NCBI RefSeq assembly: GCF_001640805.2 | Contig: NC_066852.1 | Coordinates: 11,293,194-11,357,193 of the forward strand | DNA length: 64,000 nt | From: Lates calcarifer | Lineage: Eukaryota; Chordata; Actinopteri; Centropomidae | Direction of reading: 5' to 3' | In this document: in pieces, positions 13,680-24,972 of the stretch | How the letters are laid out: every line of letters starts with the position of its first letter | Numbering within the stretch: position 1 is the first letter of the stretch | Translations under genes and position numbers: made by a program | The notes under the pieces: model-generated | The model's database searches: none | What the model saw: only the letters and a program-made list of their open reading frames with translations | What the model was told of the DNA's origin: nothing

Positions 13680-13900
13680 ACAACTAACAATTATTTTCAC
13701 CATCATTTTATCTGCAGTTTATTTCAGTTTATTAATTCTTTATTTTGTAAAAGGTCAGAAATACTGAAAAATGGCCAATGTCCTCAAAATGGAGAGGCTG
13801 GATTTAGAGAAACTTTGGTATCTCTGCTTGAAAAATTACTTTCATAATCAAAATATTGATCAATTGATCGATTAATCGTCAAATTGTTACAGCTCTATGC
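13680..13900 (+). repeat. Dispersed AT-rich teleost repeat copy
   Basis: It begins ACAACTAACAATTATTTTCA, contains AAAAATGGCCAATGTCCTCAA, and ends ATTGATCGATTAATCG followed by TTACAGCTCTATG. The order and words match the repeat family also seen in radx intron 1. It lies just downstream of the possible gjb1 first-exon donor. Confidence 0.6.
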
Positions 13901-14393
13901 GCTCTATGCAAAATCTGTCCAAATCAACTGTGACAACAGGGCGAGCTTAAAGAGTATATTGAGTATCATTAAAAGCACAAACTGTAGCTCGGCTTGATTA
14001 TAGAGGCAATATTCCTAATTGGAAAAAAAGATTAAAGGTCCATAATTTCACTTAATATCACTGTTTTTAATTTTTTTTTCCTGCCTCCACAGATCATCAC
14101 AGTGGCACAGTGATAATAACCATGGTGATATAGACTTTTTACAATTTTTTTTTCAGTAGTTTAACGGCAATTTTGACTTTAGAGGGAACTTTAAAAGTGC
14201 CTATGAATGAAGAGCTGCAAGAGTCTGGAGTTTGTATTAAATGAAATAGAGAAGAAGTTAATTATTGAAAATCTTAATTTGCCTTGGAATACACATGCAA
14301 CCTAAAATTATGCAAATCCTCTGTAAGGTAATTGTTAAAGATTAATGAGAAAGATCTGGTAAATGGATGTAAATCTTAAAGAGTGGATGTAGA

Positions 14394-14720
14394 ATGTGGT
14401 CAGTCAGAGATGCAGAGGGCAAATTTACAGAGTACAAAATGACTCACAGGTGTTATTATACACCAGTTAAACTGCAGAGCATGGGACTCATGGGTGATAA
14501 TTACTGTTGGAAGTGTAAAAATGAAGCAGGTACTTTTCTTCATGTGTTGTGTTTTTTGGAAACAGCTTTTTGGAAATTAGTAATAAAAATGATGAGTGGT
14601 TGTATAAAGCGGCTGTGTTTACTAGGTGACAGGTCTCTCAGCTTTGCAGTGGCAGCTTTATTGGCACTCTTTTTTGGTTACAATTTAAAAATTTTTACAA
14701 AGAAAAAACACAAAATAGGA
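14394..14720 (+). mobile_element. L1-type LINE relic (C-terminal zinc-knuckle region of ORF2)
   Basis: The translation contains YYTPVKLQSMG, then CWKCKNEAGTFLHVLCF, then FWKLVIKMM and LCLLGDR. This order is the C-terminal region after the reverse transcriptase in L1-like elements (a CxxC...H...C zinc-binding motif in a P-x-K-L / G-T-x-x-H context). Only this end is left, and the upstream sequence shows no endonuclease or catalytic reverse-transcriptase block. It lies about 250 bases upstream of the gjb1 coding exon. Confidence 0.8.
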
Positions 14721-14978
14721 AGAAAATTGCTCTATTTCTATTGTGAAAATTTGTATTGATATTGTATTTTATTTGTTTGTTGTTTGTTTTGTTATTTCAT
14801 GTCTATCAGCTACTTTGCTCTTTTTATTCTGTAAGTTTGTTTTGTCCTGTGTTGCATTATGTTCTGTTTTTGTTAGAACAACAAAAAAGGAAGAAAATAA
14901 TATTCCTCACAATCCTCCTTCACCTGTTGACCCCTTGATGTGTTTTTTGCACTTTCTCCATCAGACCCGGAACCAAAG

Positions 14979-15701
14979 ATGAACTGGGCATCATTTTATG
15001 CTGTCATCAGCGGCGTGAACAGACACTCCACAGGCATCGGTCGCATCTGGCTCTCTGTCCTGTTCATTTTCCGCATCCTGGTCCTGGTGGTGGCAGCGGA
15101 GAGCGTGTGGGGTGACGAGAAGTCCGGCTTCACCTGCAACACCCAGCAGCCGGGCTGCAACAGCGTCTGCTACGACCACTTCTTCCCCATCTCTCACATC
15201 CGCCTGTGGGCTCTTCAGCTCATCCTGGTCTCCACTCCCGCCCTGCTGGTGGCCATGCACGTGGCCCACCGCCGCCACGTTGACAAGAGGCTCTACAGAC
15301 TGTCAGGGCGAAGCAACCCCAAAGACCTGGAGCAGATAAAGACCCAGAAGATGAAAATCACAGGGGCTCTCTGGTGGACGTACGTCATCAGCCTGCTGTT
15401 CCGTATTGTCTTTGAGGTCACCTTCATGTACGTGTTTTACATGATCTACCCTGGTTACAAGATGATCCGGCTGGTGAAGTGTGACTCGTACCCCTGTCCC
15501 AACACAGTGGACTGCTTCGTGTCGAGGCCCACGGAGAAGACCGTCTTCACCGTGTTCATGCTGGCCGTGTCAGGGGTTTGTATTCTGCTCAACATTGCAG
15601 AGGTGGTCTTCTTGGTAGGGAAGGCCTGCAGCAAGCATTTGCACAATGCTGGAGACTCAACCATGGGGGCTTGGATCCAACAGAAACTCTGCTCATACTA
15701 A
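14979..15701 (+). CDS. gjb1: Gap junction beta-1 protein (connexin 32 family; fish Cx27.5-like)
   Basis: Beta connexins form hexameric hemichannels in the plasma membrane that dock into gap junctions. In mammals GJB1 serves myelin and liver. The 240-residue protein starts [19 protein letters not shown]. It has four membrane segments (about residues 20-40, 75-95, 130-150 and 185-210). The extracellular loops carry the three-cysteine patterns [12 protein letters not shown] (C-x6-C-x3-C) and [12 protein letters not shown] (C-x4-C-x5-C), the second followed by SRPTEKT. The match to Cx32 is very close until the tail, which is only about 30 residues and ends CSY, against about 70 residues in mammals. 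All coding sequence is in one exon. An acceptor (CTCCATCAG) ends at 14964, so an upstream noncoding exon is expected, as in other connexins. An upstream GTG frame exists, but it reads through the splice acceptor and is not the start. Confidence 0.95.
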   Translation: MNWASFYAVISGVNRHSTGIGRIWLSVLFIFRILVLVVAAESVWGDEKSGFTCNTQQPGCNSVCYDHFFPISHIRLWALQLILVSTPALLVAMHVAHRRHVDKRLYRLSGRSNPKDLEQIKTQKMKITGALWWTYVISLLFRIVFEVTFMYVFYMIYPGYKMIRLVKCDSYPCPNTVDCFVSRPTEKTVFTVFMLAVSGVCILLNIAEVVFLVGKACSKHLHNAGDSTMGAWIQQKLCSY

Positions 15702-15978
15702 CAAAACACATAGATTTCATACCTGCACCTAGGGATATTAAAGTGACCTTAGATCCAGGCTACAATGGTAAATTTAACCTGTGGGTAAGGTACGTAAAAT
15801 ATAGGCTACTGTACATCAGTGAACAATGCATTTGGTGCCAATATGTTCACACAAGTTTTGCACCAGTGTTCACCAAACTTTAAGTGATATTTCAAAGCAT
15901 TCTCTCTGGGAATACAATATCTATTCACTTGTAGTAACAGTATGATGTAACACAATATAATAGTTTGATGTTTGACCA

Positions 15979-15984
15979 AATAAA
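15979..15984 (+). other. Candidate polyadenylation signal of gjb1
   Basis: AATAAA lies 278 bases after the gjb1 stop, in AT-rich sequence on the coding strand. It is the first canonical hexamer downstream. No transcript evidence is available here. Confidence 0.45.
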
Positions 15985-17204
15985 GATCAATATAGTAACA
16001 TTTTATAAATCTATATTCCAGCTGAACACATCATAGCCTTTCATTATCATGGACTTTTTGGCTATGATGAAGATTTTTGGTCTTGGAATGAAAATATCAA
16101 ATTAAGAAATGTCATTTAAAATCATTGAGTCAGCAGAAAATACAACGAACAGCAATGTTTCTAGTATTTTAATTTGTAATATTCTGTTATTTACATCAAT
16201 ATGATGACATAAAGCTTTTGTCTAAATCACCATGAACTCAATCTAATGGATTTGGGGGTTTATTGCTTTTCTACAGTTGTTACTTGCAAGATGTTAAACT
16301 AATGCATGGAAAATATGTTGCATTTCATAAATGTTAAATGATACTGTGTTTGTTTAATACAAATTCTTCACATTGGTGGTTAAATGGCTCTCGAAAAAAC
16401 TTGAACTGCAAATTTTCATTAGTGAAGTTTACTACTGTTTGCTAAACATGTTATTTAAATTCATTCATCTTGAAGCTGGATGTTTGTATGTTGTCATTAA
16501 ATACACAGAGGGATAAAATCAACCAGAGTTTGTGTGCAATTGTGCAATTTTTACCAGATCTTTTCGGCCAATTGAAATTCCAAAGGAGAGAATTTCACAT
16601 GCTGAAATGACTCATGTGTGAGCATGACTCCAGTGGGAGTGTTCCAGCGTACAGAGCTCTGGTGTATTTTCATAGGATTTCCTGACTAAGTGGAAATATT
16701 TCATGTAACACTATGAATCACCAGGGAGCAGCAGTTATCCGTAAAAACAAATTAAGCTGCAGCCGCAGCGGTGCCACTTTCTGTGATTCTTCTCAGCCGT
16801 CAGCAGTGTGACTGCAAAACCAAAAAATGTGAATGAAACTTCATCACACACATTCAGTGGCACCGTCACCATCTTTAGACGTGAGATCCCCTGAGCCACG
16901 TCGCCACCTGTGAGGAAACGTCACAGGCTTATTGAGTTCTACCTCTGAAGGCCAGAGTGCAGAGTTTTGGGGTTATCAATAGCCTTGCCATGTAAGGGGT
17001 CAGTGTGTGGGTGACAATGGTTGACCCAGGGGACAGCTGGACGTACCACAACTGAGCAAGAGGGCATTTCTCTTTATATGGAACGTGTCAACACACAACA
17101 CCACATCTATAGACCTCAGACTGATGAGAGGCATACTGGCAGCGCTGCACCAAAAACAAATTTCTCCAATCTGTTATTCCTGTCTCTCATCAGTGTTGGT
17201 GGTG

Positions 17205-17208
<4 letters not shown>

Positions 17209-17268
<60 letters not shown>
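17209..17268. repeat. TG microsatellite
   Basis: A pure TG dinucleotide run of about 60 bases. It produces spurious Cys-Val open frames on both strands. Confidence 0.95.
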
Positions 17269-17414
17269 CAGTTTCATTATGAAGCATTTTAGTCCAGCCT
17301 TCACATGTTTTTGTTTTTTTAGGTTTGAACAGTTATCTTTGGTCGGTGGGTTTAGATCTTTTTTATGTAAACAATTTATTTTAATAGTAATAGTAATATA
17401 TGATACACACTGAG

Positions 17415-18170
17415 TCATAAATACTCACTCAAAATCATCTTTAAGTAAAAATACATACAAGTATTGGCAGCAAAAAGGTACTGAAGGTATCAAAAGTAAA
17501 ATGACCAATTATTCAAAATGGCCCCAGCCAGTGTTAACATTTCTGCAGTATATATAACAATGGAGCATTATACTGATTTATTCATTGATTTGATTTATTA
17601 ATTTTACATGTAAGCAGCATTTTAATTGGGGGAGGGTAGAGCCAAGCTGACTTTGGGCGAGAGGCAGGGTACACCCTGGACAGGTCATCAGTCTGTCACA
17701 GGGCTGACATATAGAGACAAAGAACCATTCATGCCCACATTCACTCCTACGAGCAATTTGGAGTCACCAATTAACCTAACCTACATGTCTCTGAACTGTG
17801 GGAGGAGGCCAGAGGACCTGGAGAGAAGCCACACAGGGAGAACATGCAAACTCCACACAGAAAAGGCTTGGACTAGTGACTATAGCTGTGCTGTAAATGT
17901 AGTGAATTTTCTGAAAGTAAGAGTAGAAGTATAAAGTATTATAGAATGAAAATAGCCAAGTACAAATGTCTCAAAACTGTACTTGAGTGCAAATATTAAG
18001 TGAATTTACTTCTGTGTAATCATAAAGTTCTATAGAGTAGAGTGGGGTACTTGTATAAAGCAGCAGAAATTGTCAATACTCAAGTAAAGTACAGAACATA
18101 TATCTCCAAATCATACTTCAGTACAGTTGAGTAAAAATACTTAATTACTTTCTGCCACTGTTCTGTGGTC
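17415..18170. repeat. Dispersed repeat interrupted by a second repeat (nested)
   Basis: The two flanks (about 17415-17625 and 17885-18170) carry AAGTAAAATGACC, GTACTTGAGTGCAAATATT, CTCAAGTAAAGTAC and TTACTTTCTGCCACTG words. These belong to one known type of teleost repeat rich in AAGTA/TACTT motifs. The 17625-17885 element sits between them, so the outer repeat was there first. Confidence 0.6.
17625..17885 (-). mobile_element. SINE-like interspersed repeat, minus-strand copy
   Basis: This is the reverse complement of the repeat type at 24672-24972. It shows GTACACCCTGGACAGG, GGAGTCACCAATTAACCTAA, CTGTGGGAGGAGGCC and GGGAGAACATGCAAACTCC words. The copy lacks the tRNA-like head seen in the 24672 copy, so it is 5'-truncated. 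It lies inside another repeat. Confidence 0.65.
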
Positions 18171-18477
18171 AGCACCAGAGCAACACTGTAAATTAAGCGT
18201 GTAACTAAATGACACAGGATTAGGTTTGTACATCCTTCTCAACCACCATGCATAATATGTGTCAGTCACTCAACAAGCATTAACCCTGACTGCTGCTCTG
18301 AGGGAGGGCTCTACAGTGCCTAACACTGTCAAGGGTCACATCACCATGAGAGTGACAACAAAGCCACTCCCTTCACCATGAATTATATTTAGCTCGCACT
18401 GACATGTAAGACTAACCTGCACCCTCACTGGACCTCTCAGCTGCCACTCAGTTGAACAGAAACACCTCTTAACTGAG

Positions 18478-18760
18478 GGGTTTTTATACTTTTCTACAGA
18501 CAGGAATGTTTTCAATCTGTGCTCATACTGAGACCAGGCAGGGATCTTAGTCTTGTTGAACGCTGGGCATTGATCAGGTCAGAGTGGAAGGGCAGCAGGC
18601 GGGATCACAGAGCCTCTAGTGAAAACTATCTCAGAGAAGTTTATCTTGGTGCTGCAGTTTCCTCGGTGGTTCAGGAGAACATGGCCTCTCTGTGAACTGA
18701 AGAGCCTCAGTCACCAAGTGACTCTGGATCTGCACTGCTGTGGGAGATGAGCATTATCAG
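18478..18760 (+). other. Probable noncoding first exon of the alpha connexin gene
   Basis: A strong donor (CAG followed by GTAAGC) follows 18760. The matching acceptor, a C-rich tract then ACAG ending at 19594, lies just before the connexin coding exon. A noncoding first exon with one intron before a single coding exon is the usual connexin layout. The left border is uncertain; the TTTTTATAC at about 18482 could be a TATA-like element. The intron would be 834 bases. Confidence 0.5.
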
Positions 18761-19645
18761 GTAAGCGTTTCTTAATGAAAATACCCTGGCTTGTCATTCA
18801 AAATAGTTTGCAAGTTGTTATAATTTGGTTTCCTTCAAAATATTTTACATTGTATATCTCATAAATGAAATCCAGGCCCAGTTTCAGTGCAGCTACAGCA
18901 GCTACTACTGTGAGAGAAGTGTTATTGAGATCCTTTATTTCTTGGCTGACAATCCTGTATTTCAAACAGGTGCTAAGATTCACAGTGGTTCTACGTCTGA
19001 TCACTTCAGGTCAATTCAGCTCAGATAACTTTATCCATCAAGGGGACAATTGGAGAGCATGAAGAGCAACTATGTTGGGGGTTAATTTTCGCTATGTCAT
19101 AACCAATACTTAAATTTAAACTAGAAACCAAATTCTAGAGTAGGGGAGCACTGTTTGGGTACTGTGTCACAAGATCTATGCTGACGCTGAGCGTTACCCC
19201 AGCCTGCTCCAGGGCTTTCTCTCACACACAGTCTGTTGTGTCCCGGTCCATTTTTTTTTAGCACCCACTGGATATGGCACAACCTTTAAGAATACAAACA
19301 GGGAATTCATGATCAATCGTGATCAATCATTTCTGGGTTTTCTGAAGTACAGTAGCCTTTGGTTGTAGGGTGTGTGGAACACTATGCCACTAGCAAAAAG
19401 AAAGCCACTATTTATAATGATATGTATACAAGGAATGTCATGTGCAAACTGTTCTGACTTCATTCATTGGATTGATTTAAATGCATAAAACACCAGATAT
19501 CAGGTTGTTATATAAGATTTTTTCAGAGTAACAATGACCATGTATAATGAAAATAGGTTGTAGTGACTAATTTCCATTCCCCCCCCCCCCACAGGTCAAT
19601 CTCCTTGTTTTGTCAATAAAGCTGAGTCTTGATCTGTGAGCCAGT

Positions 19646-20716
19646 ATGGGGGACTGGAACTTGTTGGGGAAGCTGCTGGAGAGTGCCCAGGAGCACTCCA
19701 CAGTTGTGGGGAAAGTCTGGCTGACGGTGCTGTTCATCTTCCGCATCCTGGTGCTGGGAGCGGCCGCTGAGAAGGTGTGGGGCGATGAGCAGTCCGGCTT
19801 CACCTGTGATACCAAGCAGCCCGGTTGTCAGAACGTCTGCTATGACAAGACCTTCCCCATTTCTCACATCCGTTTCTGGGTGATGCAAATCATCTTTGTC
19901 TCCACGCCAACTCTCATTTACCTGGGCCACATCCTTCATCTGGTCCGCATGGAGGAAAAGGAGAAGCAGAAAGAGAAGGACCTCGCCATCCAGAACGAAA
20001 AGCAGCAGCAGTTACTCGGCAACAAGAGCAAGAAGGCCTCAATTAAAGACAACCAGGGCCATGTGCGTTTGCAAGGCGCGTTGCTGCGGACCTATGTCTT
20101 CAACATTATTTTCAAGACCCTGTTTGAAGTGGCCTTTATTGTTGCTCAGTACTTCCTGTACGGCTTTGAGCTCAAGCCGATGTACACCTGCGACCGCTGG
20201 CCTTGCCCTAACGTGGTGAACTGCTACATCTCCCGACCCACTGAGAAGACAGTCTTCATCCTCTTCATGCTCGCTGTGGCCTGCATCTCACTGCTGCTCA
20301 ACCTGGTGGAAATGTACCATCTAGGTTTCACAAAGTGCCACCAGGGGCTCCGCTACAGACGAGCACAGGCTGCGAGTGAGGCCCCCAAGCACCTGGCTGA
20401 GGCGGTTATGCCCTTTGTGCCGAGCTACAACTACTTTGCTGCTCACCCTGCAGTGCCTGAGCCTTTCCCTACAGACTCCAAGTACAGTATGACCGAGCCA
20501 AACCCTGCTTACAGCCCCTACAACAGCAAGGTGGTTTACAAGCAGAACAGAGACAATATGGCCGTGGAGAGGAAAGGCAAATCAGAGGGAGATGACGCGC
20601 AGGAGAGGAAAACCTCCAGTCCTGTCTTTGAGATGCCCGTTGGAAATCAGCGCAGAAACAGTCAGTTGAGCAAGCACAGCAACAACAAGAGTAGGCTGGA
20701 TGACCTGAAGATCTAA
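19646..20716 (+). CDS. Gap junction alpha connexin, Cx46 (GJA3) subgroup
   Basis: A 356-residue connexin, about 40 kDa, in one coding exon with its acceptor ending at 19594. The start [19 protein letters not shown] is alpha-type. The loops carry [12 protein letters not shown] and [12 protein letters not shown] followed by SRPTEKT, both with standard cysteine spacing. Four membrane segments are clear. The cytoplasmic loop is long and charged ([10 protein letters not shown], then Gln- and Lys-rich). [15 protein letters not shown] and [17 protein letters not shown] agree best with GJA3, next with GJA8. The protein is shorter than usual fish gja3, so it may be one of the fish-specific alpha connexins, perhaps Cx39.4-like; this is inference. 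The carboxy end DDLKI resembles the DDLEI PDZ-binding end of Cx43, which binds ZO-1. It forms gap-junction channels in the plasma membrane. It stands 3.9 kb from gjb1 in the same orientation. Confidence 0.9.
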   Translation: MGDWNLLGKLLESAQEHSTVVGKVWLTVLFIFRILVLGAAAEKVWGDEQSGFTCDTKQPGCQNVCYDKTFPISHIRFWVMQIIFVSTPTLIYLGHILHLVRMEEKEKQKEKDLAIQNEKQQQLLGNKSKKASIKDNQGHVRLQGALLRTYVFNIIFKTLFEVAFIVAQYFLYGFELKPMYTCDRWPCPNVVNCYISRPTEKTVFILFMLAVACISLLLNLVEMYHLGFTKCHQGLRYRRAQAASEAPKHLAEAVMPFVPSYNYFAAHPAVPEPFPTDSKYSMTEPNPAYSPYNSKVVYKQNRDNMAVERKGKSEGDDAQERKTSSPVFEMPVGNQRRNSQLSKHSNNKSRLDDLKI

Positions 20717-23700
20717 GGAACCTTCTGTGTTTCTATCCAAGACTCAGGAACAACATGCGTTAGCCTGTTAAAATGAATATGGAAAACTTTTAGGGACAAA
20801 ACTATTGAGTGAGCACAGAACAGATTATAGCTGTGTTCAGTTTGCAAGGCAAGATTTGAGAGCACACAGGGAGCGCTTTGTAAATGAAGAACAAGTATTG
20901 AGGCCATTTTCGGGAACTTTTTGGCTCACAGGAATTTTATTGTGAAAAGTTATTTACCCACAAGCATTAATAGGAGCTATGTTCACAAATCTGTCTCTGT
21001 GTTTTCTAAAGTGTTGACTTGCAGCTTAATTAACTCTCAAATTTGTTTTACACTCGCTCAATAGTTGTGACATTAATTAACTTCCATATTTGTAGGTGAT
21101 GAAGATGCAGATTACTTGAGGATTTTTCTGTTTACAAGCTATTTACTTAAACTAAAACTGTGAGATGCATGGAAGTGAAAACTAAAGTAAATACATGTTT
21201 TTACATTGTGTAAATGTGTTATAGACATGAATTTCTTACTGCTGCTTGAGTATGTCAGATGTTTGGACTCCAGCTTTTATGTACATACTGTACATGTATA
21301 CATATATACATTACAGAAGAGCCACATGATGGATTTTTCAAGTTTTTTCTTTTCAAGAGCAAGTCCAATGAAAACTGGCTTTTAACAATCCAATATTAGC
21401 AATAAATATCAACATGTTTATTCAGCTTTTCTACAAAAGCAGATATCATGACATACACAAACATCCAATTATCATGCTTACTTATTTGTGACTGTAATTT
21501 GATTAAACTGATTTGCAGCAAAGGAGTGTTTTCTGAAAATTCCTCTTTTAATTCAGACATCAGATTTACTGCAGTCTTGAACCGGCTAAAAATGACTTCC
21601 AGTTCTTCCTCTAGTGATATTTTTCTCTGCTCACATGCAGTTGTTTTTTTTTTTCACAACTTAACCACTGCTGGAGGAAAGCTGATGATGGTGTGATGTA
21701 AATAAAAACTGCTGTCGTCAAAATGCATTATTCATCCAGCAGTTTCAGAGCAGAACTACTGCATGTTGGTATTCATGTAAGCCTCTTACTAGATAACTGC
21801 TGCTGAAGTATTTATCAAAGCATTAATTCAGTAAATGTAAATTTGATATGTATTTAGATTTCTAGTGTTTGGATCCTGCATGCTTTAATCAGGACAGTTT
21901 GGTTTGTCACAGCATTATGAATATCTTAATCATCATGGATGTGGACTTCACCTCCAATTCACTCCATATATCAGACATGAAAAATCTGATTATTTTGAAT
22001 GCACACTGGTAACTACACCAGTATGTAATTGTTAACTATCAACATTATTAACCACTAGAGGAGAGTTGCTTACTGTAGGGTTTTTCCCAAAAAAGTTTCA
22101 CTTTATGGAAAAAATGCATCTGAGCTTTTATGAAAAACTTCCTTGTTTGGGTTTAAGTAACTCTAACATAATGTCACATGAACTGAAAAACCGATGCACT
22201 GACTATACTATATACTGACTTGTGAACCACACGTACAAATATGTATTGCTCATTGTATGTTTTAAGCTCTTATAGCTCAAGATAATACGATGGGTTTTTA
22301 TCATGTTTTACAAATAAATGCTTCATAGAAGGTGTAGTTCCTCACAGGCGGAAAAGCTTCCCGCATCTAGCGTCTTTCTAGTGTTCGAAAGTTGCACTCT
22401 CACCTGACTGGATGGGAGTTGGTGACTGTGACGTGAGAGAGCCACTCAACAGCCAATCAGGTCTTGTGTTGAGTGAAATAGTTAGTTAGTTCACCTTAAC
22501 TCAAATTACTCAAACAGTATCAAAACCCAATTGTTACATAAAGAGAGGGTTTGTATCTGATACAAGCATTACTAAAGTATGCCTATACTCAGATGATTTG
22601 TGAAGCTGTGTTGTGATATTGTGTGGTCACCACTGTGATATAATCTGCCCAGTGTATCAATGCAGCCCTGTTATTTTTTGCCTGAAGGTGCCGTGTTAAC
22701 TGCTTGGTTTCCACCAGCTGCAGCACACACACACACAGTCTGAGCGCCGTGCAGATGGATGCATTTCCAAAACACATACCATCATACACTGGTGAGAGCT
22801 ATGCTTGAAAGGCTGCTTCGCTGCTGCTATAAATAACCCTTCATGCACACTTGGAGGAGCACGGTGGGTGAAATGGGGGTAGGAGGCCAAAACTTTCTTC
22901 TCCTACATTGACGACAATAACAAGTTGTTGGCAACAGTTTGGCCCAAATAAAGACAGAGAGGCATGTTGTGCATCAAGTCATGAAGCAGCACTAATATCT
23001 GGAAAATGATGCCATCTTAAAATATCCCAAGACTGGCTGGAGGGTTCAGACACAGTCATTAAACAACACAACCTGTCTATGATAGTTTAGAGTATCATCT
23101 GTTCTCTGCCCAGCAGCCAGAGAGACAACTGCAATAGTTTCTTTCTTTTAGTCAGATACTGTAACAACTTGTTGCCTGTGTGTGGTGAACTTTGTTTCTT
23201 TGTGACTTTAACTTATTTTAATTTAGCAGAGAGGTTTTAAATTTAAAGGCACCTGCATCAGTTTTAAGTTACAATAATTTGTCAAACTGTCATACTTGGT
23301 CAACCAAGGCCAGTGACATGCATGATAAAAGACCAACCCTGATGCATAATGGTGGTAGAACAGTTTGTCTGTGAGAGAAGAGAAATGTCTCAGGTCTCCA
23401 CTGATTTTCATTAAAATTCTGAACCAAGATAAGACTTTCAGAGCAGCCTGATCTCTCGTGACAGGACAAGGCTGTAAACTGAACAGGTGATGGGGGGGTT
23501 AAGGTTATGAACTCAGGGGTTACAACCATATGCAACCAAATCTCTGAGCCAGAATAGTATGAGCGATACGCAGAGACCATCCGTCACCAAGTCACACTGC
23601 TGCTTGTAAATCAGACAGACAGGGTCCACACTTTAGGATGAGTCAATGAGCGGCGATTTTGCTGTTAATGATGATGAATAGTGGGTACGATACCAAGTTT

Positions 23701-24239
23701 CTGTCATTCCATAAAGAGGCTATTTTTGTTGCTGCTGTGTGGCCAGTGTCCATCACAGAGGCCTGTTTTTCAATAAAACCTGGCCTTTGGCATACAGTAG
23801 CAGCATAATTCATTCATCAAAAAATGAAATTCACATCACTGTAGTTTTAGTGTATAATGACCTTTCAATACCAAGCACAAAGTCTCATTTTCTCATCATG
23901 AAACTGTCCTCACAAATATATATAACATTACCACTGTAGCCTATTGTGAGCATTTTTACATCTCCACAAACTGTCAGGTGGAGGCACCATATGAGTGGGA
24001 TGCCCTGAGGGCTTGAGTGGGCACAGGTCTGAACAGGAAACATGCCAGGAACTGTAGATATTTATTGTTTGTTGTTGGTGGGGCAGCTGTTGTTAAGGAG
24101 CTGAGAATTCCCAGACCCGTGGGTGACGTTTGGAGCCTTACTCATGACAAGATACAGTAGGAACAGAGTCATATCTGCCTTGTTCACCTCTTAATCAGAG
24201 ATTTAAAGCAGTTATAATTTATATTTTTATCAGAAACTA

Positions 24240-24560
24240 CAGAGAGTGATTACCTGAATCTGAAGCTCCCCTATAGGACTTTCTTTTCAGCTCATTGTTT
24301 GACTGCTCGGCCTGCAAGTTTACAGTTGTGGTTCTCTCTCACTGCTCTCTGTGTCATTTTCAGCCTCACAGGGAGCTGTTTTCAGCAATGAGCGTTTAGC
24401 AGCTAAAAAGCCAGATATTTCCCTCAGACGTTGGTAGAGATGCAAGACAGAGCTAAAAGAGAGTGAATATTGACTTACATTTAGCCAGAAACATGAATTA
24501 AAAATGAAAGCTAATGTTGCTTTATAATTTTCTCTTTAAAGTAACTTTTTATTTAGAATA
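24240..24560 (+). repeat. Dispersed repeat, copy A
   Basis: It shares a diverged block with 37240-37580: GCxTTTAGCAG, then AGCCAGATATTTCxCTCAG, then AGAGCTAAAA, then GAGTxAATATT, in the same order and orientation. The mismatches spread through both copies show they are old. The family is not named here. Confidence 0.6.
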
Positions 24561-24671
24561 TTAAACTAAAGCCAAGATTCCATTATAACAAAAATAATTC
24601 AATTTACTTACTGCACAGATTGTGTTACCCTACAGTAGATATCACAGAAAGAAATAAGAAGTGTCTGATTC

Positions 24672-24972
24672 ATGCTGGGCAGCACAGTGGTGCAGTGGTT
24701 AGCACTGTTGCCTCACAGCAAGAAGGTTTCTGATTCGAACCTCGACTCCCCAGCTTGTCTGTTTCCCCTGTGGCTCTGCCTGCGTGTGTTTCCACTGGGT
24801 ACTCAGACTTCCTCCCACAGTCCAAAGACATGCAGGTTAATTGTCTGTGTGTATCGGCCCTGTGATGGACTGGCGATCTGTCCAGGGTGGACATTGTCTC
24901 TCACTCAGTGTCAGCTGGGAAAGGCTCCAGCCTCCCTGTGACCCTTAAGGATAAGCGGTATAGATGATGGAT
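24672..24972 (+). mobile_element. SINE-like interspersed repeat with tRNA-like head
   Basis: The copy starts with GGGCAGCACAGTGGTGCAG and contains GGTTAGCACTGTTGCC and GATTCGAACCTCG, which resemble RNA polymerase III A and B boxes. It continues with CCTCCCACAGTCCAAAGACATG and GTCCAGGGTGGAC. It ends with GATAAGCGGTATAGATGATGG and a short ATGG tail. I know this as one of the commonest repeats in teleost genomes. It is close to full length. Confidence 0.75.

Larger units (their letters stand above)
8562..14964. other. Intergenic region between ophn1 and gjb1, repeat-rich
   Basis: About 6.4 kb without a recognised gene. The first few hundred bases should hold the ophn1 promoter and 5' untranslated exon(s). 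The minus-strand sequence just before the ophn1 start has a possible acceptor, so the start exon may not be the first exon. The stretch also holds a CA microsatellite, a dispersed repeat at about 10888-11180, two retrotransposon relics, and a further dispersed repeat at about 13680-13900. A perfect donor consensus after 13620 could end a noncoding first exon of gjb1. Confidence 0.5.

Noticed and set aside
17021..17418. Frames with Cys-Val or Thr-His runs on both strands
   Set aside because: Produced by the TG microsatellite.
22440..22500. CCAAT-like box (AGCCAATCAG) that could mark a promoter
   Set aside because: No gene or exon follows on either strand within several kilobases; a single motif is too weak.
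24672..24780. Possible tRNA gene from the A- and B-box-like words
   Set aside because: The boxes belong to the head of the SINE-like repeat, and no cloverleaf with an anticodon arm could be folded by eye.
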